64,000 nt of DNA. Origin: Erodium maritimum (taxonomy: Eukaryota; Streptophyta; Magnoliopsida; Geraniales; Geraniaceae). Under the pieces are notes generated by a model. That model did not search any database. It saw only the letters and a list, made by a program, of their open reading frames with translations, and was not told where the DNA came from. Shown piece after piece: positions 50,062 through 62,582 of this stretch (position 1 is the stretch's first letter; every line of letters begins with the position of its first letter). Both the position numbers and the translations under genes were made by a program. The stretch covers positions 121,715,329 to 121,779,328 of the forward strand of contig OY997588.1 of NCBI GenBank assembly GCA_963921825.1. Direction: 5' to 3'.

Positions 50062-51180
50062 CTTTTAATATGGCCTTTTACTGTTCTTTAATTTGGCATC
50101 TTTGGAGACTCTCCTTTGTTTATTTAATAAAAAAAATCTCTGATATATGCAATAGAAACGATTCCTTAGTGTAAAGGTTGTTTGGTTTGGTATTGTTTTA
50201 CATAGAAGATCCTTTCATGTTTCTTTTCTGTTATCATTGTTGTTAAGCTTTTGATGAAAGTGAAAGTGAAAGTAGCTTTGCTTTTTGGTTTGATTACTGT
50301 GTATTGCTAACTTGGCTTCATTACACTTTTTGTATTAAACCTTCTTGGTTTAGAGCAATTCCTTGCAGTGCACATTATTCATTATTTAAATTACATCGTG
50401 TTATTTATTATCTTAAAAGACTTTTTATAGAATTACCTGGACAAAGCAAAGTGAAAATTTACCTGGAAATATTTTACTATGTGCAGTGCAGTGCAGTAAT
50501 TGATGAGTTTTAGGAGATATTGATCATGTTTAATTAATGTTTATGAGTTTTAAGATAGTGTTTAGAAAGTATAATTTACTGTATATCTATCGGTATGGAA
50601 AGAGACAAGCATTATGAGCCCTCTAGAGAAGAGTGCAGACAAGTTGCAATCAAAAAGAGATGGTGTGGTAGGGTGACCCATGAATAAAATTTGTAGAGAT
50701 CTTCACTTTCACTTTCCTATTGATCTTGAGAGGAGAGGGGAAATTTGCATGCCCACTTTTAATTTCTGGGTTTTTTTTATCTGATTCAGAAAGTAGTAAA
50801 GATCAAAATAACATGACACCCCTTTTATGGCATCCGTACCTATTTATTGGCAAAGTGATATATCTAAGCATAATTAGACCTGAATTAGGTCGTGTCTTCA
50901 TGCAATTAATGGCTCGCGTATCATGCCCAAAACCAGAAACAAAAGTAAGAGCACAAAAGCCAAAAGGGCATTCACTACCCTCGGTAGGTTGAAGAGTGGT
51001 GATTGTGAAATTCCCAGTTTGATGGGATGGTGAATTTTTATTTATTCACAGAATTCTTTGCAATCAAGTATAAAACAACTCGGGAAAAAACTTCTCTTAA
51101 GTCGAGATCTTCTTTTTCTTGAGGAAATCCTACCCCCATAAAGTTACCTATTTCTGCTACTGATATGACCGTCGTTAGTC
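50062..51180. other. Low-repeat intergenic DNA
   Basis: AT-rich, with no recognised transposon and no convincing ORF. GAAAGTGAAAGTGAAAGTAG near 50257-50276 is a short GAAAGT repeat. Confidence 0.4.
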
Positions 51181-51199
51181 TCATCGCAGTCAGTTCTGG

Positions 51200-52027
51200 T
51201 GCAGTCCCTCCCACGTGCACCACCGTCCCGCTCCTCTTCAGACGTGAAGACTCCTAATAAGCCGAAGCGCAAAAGAAACCCTAAACCTTCTTCTACATCC
51301 CCGACCTCTCTCTCACCCTCTTCAACACCACTTCTCCCTCTTCCCCCGACTTCATCAATCATGGCGTTCTCTCTTGGTTCCTCGGAACCGATGGGTAAGG
51401 TTTGACCCGGCCGCCCTCTAAAGACCTAAGCTCTAACTTCCTCTGCAAGTAAAATTAGGGTTTTGGAAAATTCCAATACGCCGCCTCCTACGGTCGAGCT
51501 GAAAGCCCTAATGCACGCTCATGATGATATGCGACCTTTGTTGCCTCAAATGAGGTCCCCGCTCTCCGACCACCAGTGGAACCAACTCCTCCCAACGCGG
51601 CCATTGCTCCGGTCGTCGTCACCTCGCCTCTCTCCGACATAGCACCGCCTGATTTAGGACCTACCACCACCATACTGCCCCCTCTGGTTCGGGATCCACT
51701 TAAAGGAAAAGCTCTCATGCTTGATCAGGGGAGGCCAGAGTCAGGGAGGACGGACATGATTGCCCCTTTGTGAGGGGCTCGGGGGTCCCAACGTAGCCCG
51801 TGTACCCGTGATCCCATCACTCCTCACACCACCTCCAGGGATGACTCACTACCGCCTCTCCTTCAAGACTAAGGAAGCCGGCTCAACTTCAGCGGTATCT
51901 CCACCTCCAAAAGGTCTGGACACCCAACTCCTCAATCTATAGGATGGCCTCTCGGTGTGCTCCTTGGAAGAGGAGGAGGAGATTGAGGTGGTGGTACCAA
52001 ACACCCCGGTGATCCCATCCATCTTTT
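51200..52027 (+). repeat. Pro/Ser-rich retroelement-like sequence, unclassified
   Basis: Broken + frames rich in Pro, Ser and Thr (KPKRKRNPKPSSTSPTSLSP near 51255) resemble the N-terminal part of plant LINE ORF1 proteins, but no domain is intact. It ends abruptly at about 52027, where the copia relic begins. Confidence 0.35.
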
Positions 52028-54165
52028 GAGCGAGTACCAACCATAAGAGTAGTAAGTTTCTTGTCTTAACAACACACTTGTTCCTGTTGAACTCTACAGT
52101 TAAGTCGAGATCACAGATTTGGCTTATATTGAACAAGTTTGTCAGTAAGTCCATCAACCAATAAGGCTTCAATCAGGTAGTTAATTTTAGGGAATTTCAG
52201 CTGGCCTTTTCCAATCACTTTTGCTTTGACTCCATCTCCAAAGGGGACATGCCCAGAGACACATCAACGAACGTTTTCAAGATATTCACGATTTCCAGTC
52301 ATGTGTCGTGAAGAGCCACTATCAAAACACCAAACTTGTCTGGTAGATGTAGTGAGAGTAGTAAATGCAATGTTTGCATTATAGTTTTCAACCTTGACTC
52401 CCCATTCGCTCTTCACTGGAGTTTTAGGTTGACTACAGTTCCTCGGATGGACATGAGGTGTTCCATAGAGAAGGCGACAATGTGGTCTAATATGCCCTTT
52501 CTTACCTCAGTAATGGTACTTCCTCTGAGTGTTCTTATAGTTGTTTTCAAGGAATGCTTCAACTTGAGTGGCAGAGTAGCGTTAATATTGTGTTCTTCCT
52601 GGAGGTCTTGTCAGATGTTGTGCATTATGTTGTTGCACTACGTGAACAGTTGATGTAGATTCAGTTTGATCAGTCTTCATTTTTCCAGTAGACACAGCCT
52701 TAGGAACATCTTTATGTGAGACAAATATAGTATGGGAGGTTGAAGCTCCATCAGAATAGCCTAGTCCAGTCAAGTCTTTAGATGAATTTCCCATAGTCAG
52801 AAGAGTGTGTAGTACTTCTGTACTTGAATTCATCATTCTGACATTTTTGTTGATTCTCTCAATTTCTGGATTGTGCTTGTGAACTTCTTCTTCAAGAGAA
52901 ACAACTTTCTCAATCAGTACGGCTTTGTCCTCAATTAGAATCTGTATCTGATCCCTTTGTGTCTCAAGCACCTTATATTATTCTCTCCAATTAGTGAACA
53001 TATAATCATATGCTCTATTCATGGCTTCGTCTGAGAGTGGCTTCTGAGAGTCACTTTCCTCTTCATCTTCGTTGGTTTCACCTGTTGGATAGTCAGTATT
53101 GACAACATTACTCATAAATGCAAGAAAATTGTTTACTTGTTCATCGTCAATTGACTCATTATCCTCATCTGACATTGATGCTTTAATTCCTTTCTTCTGT
53201 GTCTTTAAGAAGTTAGGACATTCTCGTCTGATGTGTCCATATCGTTCACATTCTTAGGATTGGGCTCCTTTCCCTTTGTCTGTACGATCAGCATATCTCT
53301 CATAACATCTTTGTCCTTTTTGATCCGAGATGTCAGCAATGTCTTGTTGAGCATCTGGGCGAGCATCTGGGCGGACATCCCGACAACTATATCTTCCCAT
53401 CATCCAGTTGAAGAGTTTCATCACCTTCTTGAGTCTTGACGATCAAAGATATGATTTCATCCATATCTTCTTCTAAGTCTGAACATATTCGATAATTGAG
53501 ATGTTGTATAAAGATCTTTAATGTCACTCCCTTACTTTGAGTGTCTAAGTGAACCCATGAGTTCATCAAATCTGAGGACACTCATGTCATGCATTTCTTC
53601 TATTGTAGTTATCTTCATCTTGAACCTTCAGTTCACAACTCGCATAGTTTTTCTGACCAGATCCTCGTCTGACATAGGTTTACCAAGAGAGTGATTCATT
53701 TGCTAAGTCTCTGATTCGTACATTAAATTGAGTTATTGTTTCATCATCTTTCATGGTCAAAGCCTCGAAGTTTGTTGTGAGATATTGTAGCCTTTGATTC
53801 CTAACTTTGGTTGTTCCTTCATGGGCAATGGCAACTATCTCCCAGACTTCATTGGCAGAAGTACATTTGTTTATAAGTTTGAACACATTCTGGTCAACTC
53901 TATTGAAGATTGCATTTAGAGCACGTGAATTTCCCATTGTTTCTTCATCATCTATAGTGCTCCCATCCTTCTTGGGTTTGAGTACAACAATCTTCTCTTC
54001 CTCTACTGTTGTTTGTGGAGGTGTCCAGTCATGGATCATTGACTTCCAAGTCTTTCTATTTAGAGATGTAAGAAATGAACTCATTTTGTCTTTCTAATAG
54101 TCATAGTATGTCCCGTTCAGCACAGGAGGACAACTGACAGTCTCCTTCTCTTGAACTTTTCATAG
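52028..54165 (-). pseudogene. Ty1/copia (sirevirus-like) gag and start of pol
   Basis: In minus-strand order: PPVLNGTYYDY, a stop where Trp is expected, then KTWKSMIHDWTPPQ (54160-54030). The UBN2-type gag core follows, with ARALNAIF-like, ANEVWEIVAIAHEGTTKVRN and DETITQFNVRIRDLANESL (53900-53690). Next come a zinc knuckle region ending YGHIRRECPNFL (about 53215), an acidic stretch SDEDNESIDDEQVNNFL, and a coiled coil with VVSLEEEVHKHNPEIERI (about 52900). Last is the GAG-pre-integrase segment DSGSSRHMTGNREYL and VTFGDG-like (52330-52230). Stops and frameshifts are frequent. It is cut at about 52028, before the integrase core. Confidence 0.85.
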
Positions 54166-55252
54166 TACAGACACAAAATTTTCTTTCTTAAAGGATCACA
54201 CCTCTTTATATTGGGTGAGATGTCGTGGCAAGATGTCGTTCCAAATGTTACTTGATGACACTAAGATGTCTTACAAGATGTTAAGACATGTGAACAGACA
54301 TCTTGCTTTCAAACAATACGACGACATGAGTGATAAAAGCAAACAAGCACACAGAGACACAAGCATTGGTTACCCAGTTTGGTGCATCATCACCTACGTC
54401 TGGGGACACTCTGCTAGTGGAATAGTTTTCACTATCAAGTAAATAGTCTACATACAAGTTATCTGATCATTCAGATCAACCATATGCTACTTATTACATA
54501 GTGACAAACCTATCTCAAAGCTTCCCTGAATCCGAGTTCCTCACTCGATTTCACTTTTCAAGCCTTCGATCTTGTATTATTCTTCTTCTTTAATGAATGG
54601 TTGTGATACTCCAATCACGAGAACTCAGCTCCATTACTTGTTTAGTTCCGAGACAAAGTATGATCACGACAACATTCATTTTGCTTCAATTCATTCAAAT
54701 TCTCAACACGCTAATGCAACGCGCTTGAGAATACTAAAATCATGAACACAAACACAATGCACATAGTAGTCTTTCTAGACAACAACGATCGACAAATAAT
54801 CAGAATTGCGATCAACCCGTGATCTAGATAGTCTCTCGACTTATATATCTTCCTCCTTTAAGAGTTTGCGCCTCCTAGGGTTTTGCTAACTCAGATTCAT
54901 GGTTACGCTGAAATTTTGTTTCCATGTTCAGTCGAGTTTCCCAAAAATATGCTTCAGGATCTTTGTAAATGTCTTCTGTTTTTTTTTTTTGAAGTTCACG
55001 ATCTTGTTTCCTAAAGCAAATAGAACTCTTTTATGAGTATCTATAAGAATATGAAATATATCTTCAGCATCGGATAAAGATGAACGTGCACTAGATATAC
55101 ACGGTACAACATTACGCGTGTACTGCCATGCCCTGTCAAGTGGATGACATCCCCACTAACATTTTCTCTCCGGTTGTACACAAATGATGTCAGATACCAT
55201 CTTGGTTAACATCTTGCTTGACTTAAATATAGCCAATACAGATGTAACAACA
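54166..55252 (-). repeat. Copia LTR plus leader (lower boundary uncertain)
   Basis: The minus strand starts TGTTGTTACATCTGTATTGG at 55252, immediately after a polypurine stretch. The 3' border of the LTR and the PBS before gag were not found, so LTR and leader are given together (about 1.09 kb). Confidence 0.55.
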
Positions 55253-55267
55253 ATCTCCCCATTTGGC
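55253..55267 (-). promoter_or_regulatory. Copia polypurine tract
   Basis: The minus strand reads CCAAATGGGGAGAT directly before the TGTTG start of the LTR, the arrangement usual for sirevirus-type copia elements. Confidence 0.7.
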
Positions 55268-56190
55268 TATTTTTGAGACATACACCTTATATCCTTCAAT
55301 TTAGGGTCGGGGACGACAAATTTCGTAACATGCTTTCACGTATCCAAACAGTAACGGTCCCTTGACGAAAGTTGTAGATCTTTGAATTCTCTTCAATTTG
55401 ATATATTATATAAAGCAATTCTAACTTCGTATGAGGGAGATATTGCCAGCTTGCAAAACTCCTAAAACCGGGTTTTCCTCTATTTTTGTCCTTTTTTCGA
55501 TCAAAACACCTACAAAACACAATGAGAAACAAAGTATGAGTATAGAGGGAAAAATGCACCAAACTATACAGTCCCGGGACTAAAAGGCTCAAGAATGTGG
55601 GCTAAAAGCATCTAGAATAGATGCAATTCACGTTCATATCACTTTCATATGTCCATTGATATCTTCTCACCATCATCATACAATGCATCACAAAGCCACA
55701 ATTATGTAACAGTAATGTAACATAAACATGGACATATGTCTTTCTCCTCTTGTTTGCCACAAGAAATTGCCAAAGGTGAACAAGGAATTAAATGGACAAG
55801 CTTACACTATATGTACATAGTGAAAAATACAAGGGGAAGAGTTTCTTCACGGTCTTTTCAATAATCTCCTAGATCTCTTGTGAGAGAAGAGCGAAAGAAG
55901 TCATTTTAGGTATGTTGGTGTGCAATCCTTACTGATATGTTGTTGCTTAGCCTGAGACAGATTCGGACTTAGAAACGTCCTTGAGTGTTTAACAAGCAGA
56001 TCTACAAGTGACTTACTAGATTTAGGGCTGACATACAGTACAACATCATTGAGAGCTCCTTGATGCATAGTTGGAAATACCTAGCTTCTCAAACAATGTG
56101 TACACACGAGCTATCAGGGAATTTTAAATATTAACTAAATTCAATTCACATACCTTCCCTGATCGATTCTGTCACCTTATTGCTCAATAG
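55268..56190 (-). other. Copia 3' region between RNase H and LTR
   Basis: About 0.9 kb between the RNase H stop and the PPT. Sireviruses can carry an extra ORF here, but only short broken frames are visible. Confidence 0.4.
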
Positions 56191-56945
56191 TTCACAGTCT
56201 CAGCGCGAATCGTAGCTTTTCAAATTGTGCAACATCTAAAGCTTTTGTGAAGATGTATGTTAGTTGTCTTTCAGTTGGGAGATAATCAAGTTGTATTATC
56301 TTGTTTTCCATCAAGTCTATAATGAAATGATGTCTGATGTCTATGTGCTTAGTTTTACTATGTTGTACTGGATTTTTTGAGATATCTAAAGTATTGACAT
56401 TTTCATAGTATAACGTCATGACATCCTGACTGACACCATATTCAGACAGCCTTTGCTTCATCCAAAGCAACTGAGTGCAACTGCTCCCAGCAGCAATATA
56501 TTCTGATTCACCTGTAGAAAGAGCAATTCAATTTTTCTTCTTGTTGAACCAAGAGATCAGATTATTCCCAAGATAGAAACATCCACCTGAAGTGCTCCGT
56601 CTATCAGTAGAACTTCCAGCTCAATCAGCATCACAATAATCAATCAGTGTAGATGATGTATCAAATGTGTACATGAGACCTAGATCAGTAGTGCCTACTA
56701 CATACCTTATGATTCGTTTAGCCTGAATAAGATGGTTGGCCTTTGGGTTGCCTTGATGTTTGGCACACACTCCCACAGGGTATGAGATGTCTACTCTGCT
56801 AGAAGTAAGATACAATAAGCTTTCAATGATGCTTCTATACTGTCTTTGGTCCACAAATTCTCCTTGTTCATCATTCGTGAGCTTCACATCGAGAGAAAAA
56901 TAAATCCAAATCATCATGATGGCTTTAACTTTGGATAAATATCGA
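56190..56945 (-). pseudogene. Copia reverse transcriptase end and RNase H
   Basis: The minus strand reads YRSIIESLLYLTSSRVDISY, then AKHQGNPKANHLIQAKRIIR and YVVGTTDLGLMY. DYCDAD then meets a stop where Trp is expected. STDRRSTSGGCFYL, ALSTGESEYIAAGSSCTQLL, KTKHIDIRHHFI and QLTYIFTKAL follow. This is the RT thumb to RNase H segment of Ty1/copia, with D-A-D and E-S-E-Y as RNase H catalytic motifs. At its 5' side it is truncated near 56945 against other sequence. Confidence 0.88.
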
Positions 56946-57143
56946 TGAGGAGGCATCGGTGGAGGCCAAGGAGATGGATACGTTGATAGCGGCTTTAGAG
57001 GCGATGGGGAATAATCAAGGGGTGACTGCTCTAGTGGCTTCCCCTTAGGACCTCGCAAGATCCACAAGATCACGACAAAGGCGATGACCAAGGTAAAGGA
57101 GGTGACGATGTCCGATCATGAGTGGTGATGGGAAAACAGAACA
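56945..57143 (-). other. GC-richer host or LINE-like sequence, left of the solo LTR
   Basis: The target of the 57144-62577 LTR. The minus strand shows LVIAFVVILWILRGPKGKPL, a hydrophobic stretch then a Pro-rich frame. It continues upstream at 62578-62854. The part at 56945-57005 resembles 18915-18970, hinting at LINE 5' sequence. Unassigned. Confidence 0.3.
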
Positions 57144-58886
57144 TGTAAGAACCACTCCCAGTCAAATCTGCGAAAAACAGGAAAATTTAAAAAATTTAAG
57201 CAGACACTAAATTAAACACAAAATTGACCCTGAGGGTCATACCGGACTTAAGATGACCCTGATTTCGACCAAAGTGAGTTCCGGGGGACTCAGGGCAACT
57301 TTCTGATCAATTTGGGAAATGTTGACTTTTCACTGGAAAAGTCAACCGAGCGACGTTTTGGTCCATTCGAGGACCGTTTTGGATCCAAAAAGCTTAGCCG
57401 TCATCGCATCGGTCTTAGTTGAGTTGTTTCCTTGTAGCCCGTCAAGTTTCGTAATTTCTTGGGAAAAGTGCCTGTTCGGAGCCCGAAACGTCCGATTTTC
57501 GCGAATCTGATTGGAAAATATCTTCTAGATATTGTTCCAAAAAGGTGTGGGACCCACCTTGCCACTTGTCAACCAAGTGGTGGTGTTAGGTTTTGGTGGG
57601 AAAATGAGAGGTGGGAGACATAAGGGGGTTCGGCCACTTAAGAAAAAAAGGAGAAAAAAATAGAAAAAAAGAGAAGTTAGTTTAGAGAGAGAAGAAGAAG
57701 AGAGAAGGGAGAGAAAGCTAGGGTTTGGAGTACTATTCACGTCATCTCCACCCTTGGATCGTCTCAACGTTAAGAGATTCAAGCTCACCTCGTCCTCCTC
57801 TTTCGTAAGCACCGAACCGATTCCCGTTTTGTTAATTTTGGAATGTTAGGGATTGGTTAAGATGAGAAGTTTAGGGTTGAAATGAGGTGTGGGGAGTGTT
57901 GGAGACGTTTTGGAGATGTTTGGAGGTGAAGGAGCATGTTTTCCGGTGACCGGGAGCTCGGGAGGAGCTTCGGCCACCATGTGAGGTGACTGGCCGGAGC
58001 TAGGGCCGGCCACCACCATGGTGGGCCAGGCCCAAAAGGCCCTAGCCACCCACGGCCATGGCTGGCCGGGTGGGGCCCACTTGCTCGGGTGCTCGGGTTT
58101 TATGTTCGGGTGGTTTAGAACGTTCCCCGGACCATTTATCCACAACCGAATCGAAATTTGGAATTAAAATGTGAAAGTTGTAATTGACGGTTTAGAAACT
58201 TTAAACGTTAATTAAATGACTCGGAAGTCGGAATTAGATTCCGTCGAGTGCCTAGGAACCTTTGAATTATTCTAAGACCGTAGGAACAAAAACGGGAATT
58301 TTCGGAGCCCCGAAAGGGCGTTTCCAAAACCCGGGCAGATTCGCCGTGTCGGGCGAATTGGGCTTTTCCGGGTCCAATATCGACAATGTCGGGTAATTGG
58401 GGAGTTTGGGAGTGATCGACATTGTCGGGGTTACTTTTGGGCGTCGGGTTTATTAAAATTACGTTTATGCCTGCAAGCCTAAAAGAGTTTAAAATTGTGT
58501 TCTTTTAGATCGTGCTGCGGACCGAGGCAAAGGAAAGCTAGGCGAGTGACTGAGATCACGCCGGGGCTTATTTGGGCACTTTTGGAGAACATATACGAGG
58601 TAGGGAAAAGTAGCCGGATCTCGGCCCTGACTGGGGAAAGTTAACAGTAGAATTGCATGTGACACCGGGGTGTCGTGGGTTAAGTAGGTTTATCGAATAT
58701 TAGAAATGCATGATACGGGAACGTAGCGAATATTAGAAAAGCATGTGACACTTAGTAGTGTCGTAGGAGCAGAGAACTTATCGATATTAGGAGTACTGGA
58801 GGCATATGACCATGCCCGGAGGTTGATTGTGAAACTGTTGATATTAGGACAGTTGGAGGCATTGGTTATGCCGGAGGTTGATTGTG

Positions 58887-59529
58887 TATGTTGTGTCTTG
58901 GGTGGCCATGAGATCCCGTACTTTACTGTTGTGTCTTGGGTGGCCATGAGAGCCCGTACTTTACTGTTGTGTCTTGGGTGGCCATGAGAGCCCGTACTTT
59001 ACTGTTGTGTCTTGGGTGGCCATAAGAGCCCGTGTTTTACTGTTGGTGTCTTGGGTGGCCATGAGTGCCCATGGGGTTGTTGAGCCCGTGAGTTACTGTT
59101 TGGTGTGTCTTGGGAGGTCGTGAGTGCCCGTAGGGTTGTTGAGCCCGTGAGTTACTGTTGGTGTGTCTTGGGAGGCCGTGAGTGCCCGTGGGGTTGTTGA
59201 GCCTGTGAGTTACTATTGGTGTGTCTTGGGAGGCCGTGAGTGCCCGTGGGGTTGTTGAGCCCGTGAGTTACTGTTGGTATGTCTTGGGAGGCCGTGAGTG
59301 TCGTGGGGTTGTTGAGCCCGTGAGTTACTGTTTGGTGTGTCTTGGGTGGCCATGAGTGCCCGTGGGGTTGTTGAGCCCGTGAGTTACTGTTTGGTGTGTC
59401 TTGGGAGGTCGTGAGTGCCCGTGGGGTTGTTGATCCCGTGAGTTACTGTTGGTGTGTCTTGGGAGGCCGTGAGTGCCCGTGGGGTTGTTGAGCCCGTGAG
59501 TTACTGTTGATGTGTCTTGGGAGACCGTG
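58887..59529 (+). repeat. Two-tier LTR minisatellite (about 39 bp then about 58 bp)
   Basis: The first units are about 39-bp copies of GTGTCTTGGGTGGCCATGAG plus CCCGTACTTTACTGTT (58892 onward, about four). They expand to 57-60-bp units by adding GGGGTTGTTGAGCCCGTGAG (59047 onward, about eight). The array resumes at 62059-62215, after the nested LTR. Confidence 0.9.
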
Positions 59530-62063
59530 TGTAAGACCCGCTTCCGGTCGAACCGGTGACTCCGGAAGCCACTCGGGACCTTTCCGGAACCCAAACGGAT
59601 TAGCCATTATCACAGTTGGCTTCAGGGGAGAAAACCCTTTCGTTTGAGTATAATATTGGATAAAGTCAATTTTGGTCAAAACGAGACTTTATATCGACTA
59701 AAGCTTTTTTTTTTTAAAGTGCTGGAAAGTAAATTGGAAAATTAAATGAGCTAGAGGGACACTTGTCCTCTTTTGGTTGAAGGAGAGAAAAAGGGATGGT
59801 CATTGTCCCTTTTACCCTCCCAAAAGCTACTACAAAGGAATCTAGCTCAAGGGCCTTTAGGTCTTTACTTCTTCTAGGTATTATATTGGATTGGAGAAGC
59901 AAAATCAAGTCATTTTCTTCTTGTTGTAGCCGAAACTTGGAGAGGAAGAGAGGAAGAGGAGCTCTCATGGAAGCTTGAAGGAGAATCAAAGAAGAAGGAA
60001 CCATTTGGAGTCATCCTCTAGCCTTCCACCCTCAAAACCACTAGCATCCTCTTCATCTTCACATTGTAGAGGTAATGGAACTCTCTACTCATCTTTTCTC
60101 TTCATCTATTTTCTTGGGTTTTGTGTGAAAAGTGCTAGATGATGTTGGGTTTGAGTAGAGATGGTGAGAGATGATGTTGATGATGAACCTTGCTGGATTT
60201 TGGTTGAGAAATCAATAGTTGTTGGAGGTTTTGAGGTGGGTTTGATTTGATGAATCCTTGGAAACTTGTTTGTGTGTTGATTCCTACCATGGGTAGAGGA
60301 GTATTGAAGGATTTGGACTGTTTTGGGAGTTGTAAGGGGTAAATTTCTAGGTTTAAGAGTGGTTTTTCGGAGTTTTGGAGCTGGAGGTTGAAGAAGGGCG
60401 AAACTGCCCTGGTGCGCCACGGATCCGTGACGGATCCCGTGACGGGCGACGTCACGGCTCCGTGAGGGAGTCCGTGACGGTAACCGTGAGGGTTAACGTC
60501 ACGGATCCGTGACCAGATCCGTGACCCACCAGGGTGAGGGTTTCTTGAGGGTTCTTGAGAGTTTTGGTATCTTGGTTTTGAGCTGAACTTTGGAAGGGTT
60601 TTGGGGGGGTCTTTCTTACTGTCTAAGTGGAGCCTAATTAGTGTTTCTTTGTGTCCAAGACGTTGTGGATCGAGCTGGAGGAGCGAGGATCACGCCGGGA
60701 ACCGAGGAAGGAGCAAAGTGGTGATCACCGGACGTCATCAAAGCGTTGAAGAGGAGGACCTTGAGGTAGGGAAAGCCTTAACCTCTCGTTTACCATGCTT
60801 AGTATGCATGCTAGGTTAATAAAATGGAAAAGGTCCTAGATATGCCTATAGGATGCGAATAACTAGCTTAGTCGTCTTTCATTTTCTAATAATCGGAAGT
60901 GTCTAGTGGTGACCGATTAGGATGCCAATCACTAGTGTAATTCGCTTTAAATACTTGGGATATGATTGTCGGGTAGAGGAGCCTTGGCAAAGCCCTCGGA
61001 TTAGTTGCTTGTTAGGATCACATGCTTGGTTGTTGATTGTTTAGTGGATAGGCTAAAGAGTCTAACGAAACTAGTAGAATTGCATGTATGCATGCTCTCT
61101 TGAAGGTTCTTATAATTGGTTGATTGTACTCGTACTTGCTCGTTGATTGTATTCGATTGATTACTTGATTTACTTGAATGCTTGGTTGGAGCATCGAGTA
61201 TGACTGGTTGTACCGAGCGGTGCAATCAGGTGATCGATGCCCCGGTGGTTCGAAACTGGTAAGTGAATGGTAAGTTGGGTTTGTGTGATTGATGTGCTAT
61301 GTTTGTGTGATTTCATGTACTACTGTGCGGTGAATTGGTGATGTGTGAACCATGTGTGGAATTGAATTGGTGGTTGTTGAACTTGTATTATTTCGTGTTC
61401 GGTTGAGTACGTACTCACTTATTAACTACTTCTCACAAAATTGTCCAAGTGTATGCTCTCCATGGGAGTAATACATTTGGTTCCCGAGGACATAAAATCC
61501 CTTGGAGACGTTTCTGAGAATCCCGATGATAAGCGCCCCGAAGGGTTGTTTCCGGTCGCCTCAATGTTATGCGTCTCCTCTGGATTTGAGGGAAAATCCG
61601 AGAGGAAACATCATGTGGATCGGAGGGTGGAGACTTCTTGTGCCACGGCATTGGTTGATTTATCTGTTACCTGTGTTTGTTAAGATGCTTGTGGTTGACT
61701 CTGTTGTTGATCTTATTGAGTTGAAGGTCTATCCTGTTATGTGTTTTCCCTACTGAGCGCAAGCTCACCCCTTCGAGTTCGTTGTTGTGTTTACAGGTTT
61801 GATAGAGGAGTAGAGGCTCGGGAACTTCTCGGTGTGGGTGTCCTTAGAGACTTCGTGTTTATCTTTATTTCAGTGAACCAGATTTTGTGATGAATTATTA
61901 TTACACCCCCTGAGGGTTACTTATACTTTACATTGAAGTTTGTGGATTGAGGTACTTATTGGAGGTTTTCAAGTTTTAATTATTGTTTCATTGCTTTATT
62001 GTCTTCTATTACCCGTCATGCCTCGAGTCCGGGCGGTAACCAGATTTGGGGCGTGACACCGTG
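59525..62063 (+). mobile_element. Solo LTR, family A (2529 bp), TSD CCGTG
   Basis: The LTR spans 59530-62058. It starts TGTAAGACCCGCTTCCGGTC and ends AGATTTGGGGCGTGACA, flanked by CCGTG on both sides, inside the minisatellite of the outer LTR. Same family as 20611-23207 but in the opposite orientation. It shares the palindrome cluster (60415-60535) and long colinear stretches. Confidence 0.92.
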
Positions 62064-62582
62064 AGTCCCGTGGGGTTTTTGAGTCCGTGAGTTACTGTTG
62101 GTGTGTCTTGGGAGGTTGTGAGTGCCTGTGGGGTTGTTGAGCCCGTGAGTTACTATTGGTGTCTTGTGTGGCCATGAGTGCCTGTGGATTGTTGAACCTG
62201 TGGTGTTGCTGTTGTTGAACTTGCTTGTGATTGTGATTGTGGTTACCTGAGTGAGAGAGAGGTTACTGAGACAGGTCGACCGCCTGGCCCGACTTTGTGA
62301 CGGGGAAGCGCGTGAGTGAGAGAGGCACTGATCACAGGACGGACTAGGTGAGCTCTCAAAGCTCGCGGAGCTAGGAGCGGAGTCCGGGTTTTCTCTTTTG
62401 AGTCTAGTGACGGATACCTTGTACTTGTCCATTTGTTGGGACGTTTTTGAGTTGTAAATATTATTTTGATTAACTAAATGGAGATTTTAAAGTGTTTATT
62501 CAAAACAGGTTTCAATTGTTTTATTATTTTAAACGTTCGCGTCCCGAGTCCGGTTTTACTGAAATTGGGGCGTGACAGAACA

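Larger units (their letters stand above)
57139..62582 (+). mobile_element. Solo LTR, family C (about 2.9 kb), TSD GAACA, interrupted
   Basis: The LTR runs 57144-62577. It starts TGTAAGAACCACTCCCAGTC and ends GAAATTGGGGCGTGACA, flanked by GAACA (57139-57143, 62578-62582). A second solo LTR with its TSD occupies 2534 bp inside. No internal retroelement domain, PBS or PPT was seen. The ends resemble Ty3/gypsy LTRs of the other two families here. Confidence 0.9.

Noticed and set aside
58887..59529. CRISPR-like array
   Set aside because: Units are adjacent with no unique spacers. This is an LTR minisatellite in a plant genome.
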